The notes under the pieces were generated by a model. It saw nothing but the letters and a program-made list of their open reading frames with translations. It was not told where the DNA came from and made no database searches. A stretch of DNA of 12,173 nucleotides from positions 4,375 to 16,547 of the forward strand of contig JADGDW010000109.1 in assembly GCA_016744725.1 (NCBI GenBank). Direction: 5' to 3'. A program made the position numbers and the translations under genes. Positions 6,900 through 12,173 of the stretch are shown piece by piece; the stretch's first letter is position 1; the number at the start of each line of letters is the position of its first letter. This DNA is from Candidatus Albibeggiatoa sp. nov. BB20. Its GTDB lineage: Bacteria; Pseudomonadota; Gammaproteobacteria; Beggiatoales; Beggiatoaceae.

Positions 6900-7367
6900 C
6901 TATGGATTATCAAACCAATAATCGTTAAGAGCATCATAAACTAAATCATCATCATAGTTTTCCCAAAAATAAAGCAATACTTTCTGTATACATTTTTGTT
7001 GTTGTTCAGTTAAACAGTTATAAATATTTTTCACCCATGATGCTCTGGGGTTATTCATTTCATCTAATATTGGTGTTAATCGGTCAATAACTGCCTCCCC
7101 AAATACATCCATCTCATTATAATGTATAAGTATAAAGCATAAAAAAGCAGGTAAGTAATACAAAAAACCAGTGTTACTTAAAGATACAACAATATCATCT
7201 CTATAAGCTAAATTATCCAATATAGTTTCTTGCCATACTCTTTGCCCTAAATCTTCAATGTATTCTTCTTTACACCTTATGTTTGCATAAATTTCATCTA
7301 TATATGGGTATGGAGTTTGACTAAATATAATATCAATAAGAGCTAATAATTCTTGTTGCTTGTTCAT
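6900..7367 (-). CDS. Hypothetical 155-residue cytoplasmic protein, DUF6714-like pattern
   Basis: Starts at ATG 7367 with no clear Shine-Dalgarno (AAGTAAACAAATT upstream) and ends at TAG 6900-6902. There is no signal peptide. One moderately hydrophobic stretch, LSNTGFLYYLPAFLCFILIH (about residues 63-82), looks more like a buried core than a membrane span. The combination of a WQ pair, a 'YYLPAFL' block and a late 'LTEQQQKCIQKVLLYFWEN' block recalls small uncharacterised families of the DUF6714 kind. That is from memory and not verified. The C-terminus is very acidic (NYDDDLVYDALNDYW). It faces the gene at 6480 tail to tail and stands alone. Its AT-rich, tyrosine- and isoleucine-rich composition matches the surrounding island rather than accD. 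Confidence 0.7.
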   Translation of the reverse strand: MNKQQELLALIDIIFSQTPYPYIDEIYANIRCKEEYIEDLGQRVWQETILDNLAYRDDIVVSLSNTGFLYYLPAFLCFILIHYNEMDVFGEAVIDRLTPILDEMNNPRASWVKNIYNCLTEQQQKCIQKVLLYFWENYDDDLVYDALNDYWFDNP

Positions 7368-7626
7368 ATAATTTGTTTACTTGCTGCTACCAAAGGTATT
7401 TTTTTCATGGATGGAATGTAAAGAGATAATTTATTTAAAGCAAGGCACTATACAAAGAAAATATTTCTTCCAGCTACTTAGAAGCATAAATCATTAAATA
7501 TTTCTATAGGTTTCATATTATTCATTGTTCTTCAATATCAAAATTTAACCGTCAAGGACTGCCTGATAAAATCCTCTTTATACTCATTTAAAAATACGTT
7601 TAAGATGGATGAATAGAAAATACAGC
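7368..7626. other. Intergenic stretch, nothing recognised
   Basis: Very AT-rich sequence between the divergent 155-residue gene and the transglycosylase gene. I found no coding frame, RNA gene or strong palindrome. It must carry the promoter of the minus-strand gene, but no hexamer pair there is convincing. Confidence 0.5.
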
Positions 7627-7656
7627 TTGTAAAAAATATTCTAAAACAAATAAAAT
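7627..7656 (+). promoter_or_regulatory. Candidate sigma70 promoter of the transglycosylase gene
   Basis: TTGTAA (7627-7632) and TAAAAT (7651-7656) are separated by 18 nt, which would start transcription near 7663. This leaves a short leader of about 30 nt before the favoured GTG start and fits the absence of an upstream gene on this strand. The hexamers are imperfect and the region is AT-rich, so chance is possible. Confidence 0.4.
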
Positions 7657-7693
7657 GCAAACAATATGTTAGATTTATTTGGATGATTTAACC

Positions 7694-8377
7694 GTGTCTT
7701 TAGCTCATTTGATAACCCAATGTCACCATACTAGAATAAATTGGCTGTTTCTGTTCTGTATGTTCATGACCTCCCAATCCAGCTTTGCTGCGGAAACCAC
7801 CACTGTCATTTATAAATATCTTGATGAAAATGGTGTGTTGCATTTATCTAATAAAAAGCCGCCTGAAAAAAAGAAAGATATATTGCTGCTATATTCACGC
7901 AGTTACATGATTGAAACTTATACGCCACCACCAACTTTGCCGCCTATCCCTCACTTACCCCGTCGTGGTAAAGCGAAAAAAACAGATTATGACGCAATGA
8001 TTTCAAATGCGGCCGCGCGTTATGGGTTACACCCCGCGTTAATTCATGCTGTTATCAAAGCGGAGTCTAATTATCGGGCAAGTGTGGTTTCTCCGAAAGG
8101 AGCGACAGGCTTGATGCAATTAATGAAAGGCACAGCAAAACGTTATGGTGTAAAAAACCGAACTGATCCCAGTGAAAATATCGACGGCGGTACACATTAT
8201 TTAAGTGATTTGCTCAAGATGTTTAATCAAGATATGGAATTGGCAATTGCGGCCTACAATGCAGGGGAAAATGCAGTAAAACGCTATAAAAACCAAATTC
8301 CCCCGTATAAAGAAACCCAAAACTACGTAAAAAAAGTGATGGGCTATTATTATAAAAATTTGGCTTCAATGCTTTAA
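7694..8377 (+). CDS. Lytic transglycosylase, DUF4124 plus SLT domain, periplasmic
   Basis: Cleaves the MurNAc-GlcNAc bond of peptidoglycan non-hydrolytically. Numbering is from GTG 7694. Residues 1-33 form a signal peptide (HHTRIN, then WLFLFCMFM, then SFA-A cleavage). DUF4124 spans about 38-55 (VIYKYLDENGVLHLSNKKP). A basic, proline-rich linker follows (PPPTLPPIPHLPRRG). The SLT domain spans about 100-222. It contains the catalytic Glu124 in AVIKAESNY, then GATGLMQL (136-143), YGV, a DPSENIDGGTHYL block and AAYNAGENAV (186-195). All hallmark motifs of family-1 transglycosylases are present. There is no in-frame ATG after the stop at 7670-7672. TTG 7679 is the longest option, but GTG 7694 has a GGAT 9 nt upstream and gives a normal signal peptide, so I prefer it. 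There is no cysteine lipobox, so the protein is probably soluble in the periplasm. It appears monocistronic. Confidence 0.93.
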   Translation: MSLAHLITQCHHTRINWLFLFCMFMTSQSSFAAETTTVIYKYLDENGVLHLSNKKPPEKKKDILLLYSRSYMIETYTPPPTLPPIPHLPRRGKAKKTDYDAMISNAAARYGLHPALIHAVIKAESNYRASVVSPKGATGLMQLMKGTAKRYGVKNRTDPSENIDGGTHYLSDLLKMFNQDMELAIAAYNAGENAVKRYKNQIPPYKETQNYVKKVMGYYYKNLASML

Positions 8378-8505
8378 AAAACGGCTTCTGTTATTCTCAG
8401 ATTTAGGTGGTCTAATGAATTTGAACAACACTTAAATTCTTATCGTTATTATCAGAGAATGGTCACATAGAATGATTTTAAAATTCAAGAAAACATGAAC
8501 TTGTA

Positions 8506-8534
8506 TTGAAATATTGACCAAACAACAATATAAC
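8506..8534 (+). promoter_or_regulatory. Sigma70 promoter candidate for accD
   Basis: TTGAAA (8506-8511), a 17-nt spacer and TATAAC (8529-8534): each hexamer matches consensus at five of six positions with ideal spacing. Transcription would begin near 8541, leaving a 5' leader of about 207 nt before the accD ATG. It is the best promoter in the window by eye. The 128 bases between the transglycosylase stop and this site show nothing else. Confidence 0.6.
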
Positions 8535-8539
8535 TCATG

Positions 8540-8573
8540 TGAGCTGATGCAATGCTTATCTGAGCATCACTCA
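8540..8573 (+). promoter_or_regulatory. Hairpin at the start of the accD leader
   Basis: TGAG-C-TGATGC (8540-8550) pairs with GCATCA-CTCA (8564-8573), 10 bp with one bulged C. A competing hairpin, ATGCT (8552-8556) with AGCAT (8563-8567), uses part of the same right strand, so the two cannot form together. Further down, GCATCG (8674-8679) and CGATGC (8691-8696) form another stem. No known riboswitch fold was recognised. It could be simple 5'-end stabilisation of the transcript. Confidence 0.4.
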
Positions 8574-8747
8574 AACTTGAATTTATCTTGGGATTAATAA
8601 CTAATTCTGTACAAGTATAGACTGGTACAGGTAAAATTTAGCCCGACCTTAGATTCTCGGTTTTGGTCTTACTGCATCGTTTTTAGAGTGCGATGCCTGC
8701 GATTTACACCGTTCCTTAGCGGACTTTACAAGCATAGATAAAATACA

Positions 8748-9665
8748 ATGAGCTGGTTTGAAAAATTATTACCAACCCGAATTCGTACCGATGGCAATAA
8801 AAGCCGTCATACCATGCCTGAAGGATTATGGAGTAAATGTCCTGTCTGTCAGGTGGTTTTATATAAAGCGGAATTAGAACGCCATGTGAATGTATGTCCA
8901 AAATGTGGGCATCACTTACGTATTGGTGCAAGACCACGTTTAGATAAGTTTTTAGATCCATTACCACGTGAAGAAATCGGCACAGAATTATCGCCGAAAG
9001 ATTTTCTTAAATTCCGTGATAGCAAAAAATATAAAGATCGTTTAGTACAAGCACAAAAATTAACAGATGAAAAAGATGGCTTAATTGTAATCAAAGGACA
9101 AATTTATGGTGTGCCAATTGTCGCCTGTGCCTTTGAATTTAGTTTTATGGGCGGCTCGATGGGCAGTGTCGTAGGTGAGCGTTTTGTACGCGCTGCGCAA
9201 GCCGCAATTAATGAAAAAATCCCGCTAGTGTGTTTTTCAGCCAGTGGTGGTGCACGGATGCAAGAAGCTTTAACCTCATTGATGCAAATGGCTAAAACCA
9301 GTGCGGTGATTAATCGCTTAAATCAAGCAGGATTGCCTTTTGTCTCGGTATTGACTGATCCTACAATGGGCGGTGTGTCTGCTAGTTTGGCAATGCTGGG
9401 AGATATAAATATTGCAGAACCGGGCGCATTAATTGGATTTGCAGGCCCTCGTGTCATTGAACAAACAGTGCGTGAAACATTACCAGAAGGTTTCCAGCGC
9501 AGTGAATTTCTGTTACAACATGGCGCAGTGGATATGATTGTGGATCGACGTGATATGAGTCAAAAGATTTCATCATTACTCGCAATGCTAATGAAAACTG
9601 CTCCTCCAGAGCCACCTGTGATGCTACTTTCACATCAAGATGATGTTGAAGAAATTCCAAATTAA
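8748..9665 (+). CDS. accD: Acetyl-CoA carboxylase carboxyltransferase subunit beta
   Basis: Beta half of the carboxyltransferase that moves CO2 from biotin to acetyl-CoA, making malonyl-CoA. It works in the cytoplasm as an alpha2beta2 tetramer with AccA. The 305 residues match E. coli AccD closely in length and order. The zinc ribbon is Cys31, Cys34, Cys50, Cys53 (CPVC, CPKC). KFRDSKKYKDRL, FMGGSMGSVVGERFVRA, the crotonase-fold SASGGARMQEAL (164-175), DPTMGGVSAS (204-213) and GFAGPRVIEQTVRETLPEGFQRSEFL all follow. No key residue is missing. The start is fixed by the conserved MSWFEKLLP opening, although the ribosome site is weak. It lacks the folC neighbour that follows it in E. coli and faces comEC tail to tail. 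A leader of about 200 nt precedes it. Confidence 0.98.
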   Translation: MSWFEKLLPTRIRTDGNKSRHTMPEGLWSKCPVCQVVLYKAELERHVNVCPKCGHHLRIGARPRLDKFLDPLPREEIGTELSPKDFLKFRDSKKYKDRLVQAQKLTDEKDGLIVIKGQIYGVPIVACAFEFSFMGGSMGSVVGERFVRAAQAAINEKIPLVCFSASGGARMQEALTSLMQMAKTSAVINRLNQAGLPFVSVLTDPTMGGVSASLAMLGDINIAEPGALIGFAGPRVIEQTVRETLPEGFQRSEFLLQHGAVDMIVDRRDMSQKISSLLAMLMKTAPPEPPVMLLSHQDDVEEIPN

Positions 9666-9700
9666 AGCATGATGTAATATAGACTCTTTCCCATGAGTTG

Positions 9701-9737
9701 TTAGGGCTGGCAATCCTTAATGGACTGGCAGTCCTAA
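9701..9737. terminator. Hairpin between accD and comEC, likely bidirectional terminator
   Basis: TTAGGGCTGGCAATCC (9701-9716) pairs with GGACTGGCAGTCCTAA (9722-9737) over a TTAAT loop. Thirteen of 16 are Watson-Crick, two are G-T pairs and one is a mismatch. The right half is itself a perfect odd palindrome (GGACTG-G-CAGTCC, 9722-9734) and the left half a worn version of it. It sits 36 nt after accD and 148 nt beyond the comEC stop. No long T-run follows on either strand, so intrinsic termination would be weak. It may primarily be an intergenic palindromic repeat. Confidence 0.5.
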
Positions 9738-9884
9738 GCTGTAAAAATAAATTGTTTCTCAGCTAATCGCTATATTGAACTAAACAACTTAATTGTATTC
9801 TTCATTTTGAAAACGCCTCTAAATCCTTTTAAGCCCTGATGAAATAATATTCAAAAATTAAATTGTAATATTAACGTGGTATCA

Positions 9885-12173
9885 CTAATGCCAAATTCGG
9901 TGCATGGTTTCTCGGGCAATCATGGGTTGTAAAAAATGATGATGGCGTGGGCTGAAACGAATTGAGCCTGTATCAGGCGTATTGAAAATTCGAATTTTCT
10001 GTTGTTGATAACGTTTTACAATATCAGGGTGAGGATGTCGATAATGATTTAAATAACCCGTTGAGAAAACAACAGTTTTCGGATTAACTGCTCGAATAAA
10101 TGAAGGTAAAGATGAAGTTCGGCTACCATGATGAGGTGCAATAAGAATGTCTGCGTTGAGTTTCAGTTTTTGTTGCTGCGATAATGCAATTTCAACATGA
10201 TTTGAAATATCTCCCGTTAATAAGGCACTATGCTTTGTCCCACTGATTTTTAAAACACAACTTCGATTATTGCGTTTATAGTGATGCTCGCCTACTTTTG
10301 GATGCAATATTTCAAAATAAACTCCATCCCACCGCCATTGCTGTCCTGTTTTACAAGTAGCAATTTTAATATTTTGCTGTAATGGTATGTTAAAAAAATC
10401 CTGAATTCTTTTTATTTCAACTGCACCCGTCAAAATTTGATTAATCGGTATCTGTTCTGCAATATTATTCACCCCACCACTATGGTCATTATCAGCATGA
10501 CTCGCTATCAATAAATCCAAATGGGACAGTTTATGCGCATTGAGATAAGGAATAATCACGCTACGGCTCATCCAGCTATTCGCGGTGTCATACATCAATT
10601 GATGGTTTTGAGTTTGAATGACTGTTGCTAAATTTTGTCCTACATCTAAAATCGTTAATTCAAATTCTCCATGCTTTATATTATTTTCAAATGAAAAATT
10701 AAAAAATAGGGGTAATAATCCAATGAATCCTAGCCAGCGAATAGAAAACCCTCTGGGTGCAAATAAAATAAATACACTAATTATGCTGAGAATAACAGTC
10801 AATAAATTAATATTGTCAGCAGATAAATTAAATAATTCCAAATAGATATAACTATATTGTTCCAATTCTATCATCAATTCAGTAATTCCAAATGCCAAAC
10901 TAAAAACATAAGAAATAGCAGTGAATAAATAAATTGATATAAGAGGAGAAATGAAAGAAACTAAAATACCTATTAGCACAAATGGTAAGATAATAAAGCT
11001 TGTCAGTGGAATCATAATAAGATTACTGCTTATTGCCGCAAGCAGTGTGCTTTGTTGAAAAAAATATAGCGCGAGAGGATAGTTTATTATGGATATAATC
11101 ACCTGAAAAACAATAAGATTTACAAGTAAAAATATCATATATTTTAAACGGTTTTGCTCGACATTATGAGCACGTATAAATTGAGAAAAATAGATAATAA
11201 TACTAACAATAATAAATGATAGCCAAAAACCTGCGGTTAATGTAGAGAATGGATCATAAATTATGACAAAGGCTAAAGCTAAACAAATTCGATATGAATG
11301 ACTTAAATTACGCTTAATAAGATTAGGAATCAAAAAACCTAAAATCATAATAAAAGCCCGCTGAGCAGAAATACTAAAGCCTGCCAGACAAACATAAGCT
11401 AATACTATAAATAATGTTATGATTGTTGCAAAATGAACGGCGGAAAGCCTAAGTGCTGCTTTACCTAAAAAACTCCAAAATAATTTTGATAGAATAAAGC
11501 TGACAAATGCAATGCTACTGACATGCAGACCCGAAATGGCAACTAAATGGCTAGTGCCTGTTTGTCTGAATAATTGCCATTGTTTTTGCGTAATTAAGCT
11601 GCGATCACCCAAGCCCATCGCTAAAATAATGCCTGCATAAGGTAAGGTGCTAATAGAGTGATGTATATTTTGAATCAGTTGGTAACGAACTGTTTGTAAT
11701 TGATAAGGTCTTGGAATATCTAGTAATTTGGCTGGCGATTTTTTAGCATTGCTAATATTGCCCATGGCAGTAATGCGTTGAATAAATAGCTGTTTAGAAT
11801 AGTCGTATACATTAAAATTGAGTGGGGGATGTGGACGTTTAAGTTTTACGGTAAATTGCCATAATTGATCGGGTTTAACGGTTTGAGGGGACTCATTTGG
11901 TTTAGAATACCATCTGAGGCGCACTTTACCTTGAAATGGGTAATATTGTTGCTTATATACTACATAAGTGGCATACAAATCAAATTGAGTGTTAAACTTG
12001 TTTTGAGTGGGGATATTAACAACACGGCCTTGTATCGTGACTTGTTGCCCTTCAATCTCTTTTGGTAGTTGTTGTGCTAATATATCTTGCGCATTCCAGA
12101 ACATCCATAAAAAGCCAAAAATGATGCAAATGATAAATACTAAAAAAAATCTCATATTTCTTGCATATAAAAC
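9885..12173 (-). CDS. comEC: ComEC/Rec2 DNA-uptake channel protein (5' end probably outside window)
   Basis: Inner-membrane channel carrying single-stranded DNA into the cytoplasm during natural transformation. Numbering is from ATG 12155 (756 residues). One membrane helix (3-20) comes first. An OB-fold DUF4131 region follows (35-135: EGQQVTIQGRVV, GKVRLRWY). The competence domain (about 170-470) has the signature GTSHLVAISGLHV (200-212) and many hydrophobic helices. The metallo-beta-lactamase domain (498-740) has SHADNDHSGG (552-561), LTGDI (646-650) and APHHGSRTSS (673-682). Two usual glycines differ: DVGQN instead of DVGQG, and YDTA instead of YDTG. The frame has no stop between 12155 and the edge and reads VLYARN before the Met. 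Family members usually carry more N-terminal helices, and the ATG lacks a good ribosome site, so the real start is probably upstream. Confidence 0.95.
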   Translation of the reverse strand, partial: VLYARNMRFFLVFIICIIFGFLWMFWNAQDILAQQLPKEIEGQQVTIQGRVVNIPTQNKFNTQFDLYATYVVYKQQYYPFQGKVRLRWYSKPNESPQTVKPDQLWQFTVKLKRPHPPLNFNVYDYSKQLFIQRITAMGNISNAKKSPAKLLDIPRPYQLQTVRYQLIQNIHHSISTLPYAGIILAMGLGDRSLITQKQWQLFRQTGTSHLVAISGLHVSSIAFVSFILSKLFWSFLGKAALRLSAVHFATIITLFIVLAYVCLAGFSISAQRAFIMILGFLIPNLIKRNLSHSYRICLALAFVIIYDPFSTLTAGFWLSFIIVSIIIYFSQFIRAHNVEQNRLKYMIFLLVNLIVFQVIISIINYPLALYFFQQSTLLAAISSNLIMIPLTSFIILPFVLIGILVSFISPLISIYLFTAISYVFSLAFGITELMIELEQYSYIYLELFNLSADNINLLTVILSIISVFILFAPRGFSIRWLGFIGLLPLFFNFSFENNIKHGEFELTILDVGQNLATVIQTQNHQLMYDTANSWMSRSVIIPYLNAHKLSHLDLLIASHADNDHSGGVNNIAEQIPINQILTGAVEIKRIQDFFNIPLQQNIKIATCKTGQQWRWDGVYFEILHPKVGEHHYKRNNRSCVLKISGTKHSALLTGDISNHVEIALSQQQKLKLNADILIAPHHGSRTSSLPSFIRAVNPKTVVFSTGYLNHYRHPHPDIVKRYQQQKIRIFNTPDTGSIRFSPRHHHFLQPMIARETMHRIWH

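Noticed and set aside
8640..8747. tRNA or small housekeeping RNA upstream of accD
   Set aside because: Short stems are present, but there is no cloverleaf, no T-loop GTTCGAA motif, and no 6S, SRP or RNase P signature that I can recognise.
8716..9660. Minus-strand open frames over accD
   Set aside because: They are antisense to a clear, complete accD and show no domain motif; shadows of the real gene.
10618..12068. Plus-strand open frames over comEC
   Set aside because: Antisense to an intact ComEC frame with all hallmark motifs; no independent coding evidence.

Overview
The window looks like chromosomal DNA of an AT-rich gammaproteobacterium. A filamentous sulfur oxidiser of the Beggiatoa/Thioploca type (Thiotrichales) is my best guess. 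The guess rests on a gammaproteobacterial-type AccD, a ComEC/Rec2 protein, a DUF4124 plus SLT lytic transglycosylase, a huge mosaic surface protein and GTTCCC...GGGAAC intergenic palindromes. It comes from general recall; no search was run.

Layout. (1) Positions 1-5225, minus strand: one uninterrupted reading frame of 1741 codons that runs off the left edge. It encodes a secreted mosaic protein: signal peptide, six-bladed NHL propeller, Ig-like domains, two near-duplicate Big_1-like domains, a Calx-beta domain, a lamin-tail domain, a second Calx-beta domain and at least five Calx-beta-like tandem modules. (2) Positions 5226-6479: a repeat-rich intergenic zone. It holds two 112-nt copies of a three-palindrome element, a solo arm of the same family and a more distant AT-rich relative. 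Between them lies a minus-strand XRE-type regulator gene broken by one missing base. (3) Positions 6480-7367: two small AT-rich genes of unknown function, facing each other, with a possibly decayed coding stretch between them. (4) Positions 7694-8377: a periplasmic lytic transglycosylase with a non-ATG start. (5) Positions 8506-9665: a good sigma70 promoter, a leader of about 200 nt with a hairpin at its start, and accD. (6) Positions 9701-9737: a palindromic hairpin between convergent accD and comEC. (7) Positions 9885-12173, minus strand: comEC, whose frame stays open through the right edge, so its true start probably lies outside.

How the genes relate. There is no clear operon in the window; each gene appears to be its own transcription unit. 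accD (fatty acid synthesis), the transglycosylase (cell wall) and comEC (DNA uptake) are ordinary core functions. accD lacks the folC neighbour that follows it in E. coli. The accessory interest lies in the giant surface protein, the structured repeats and the small XRE/orphan-gene island. I see no rRNA, tRNA, CRISPR array, transposase or integrase.
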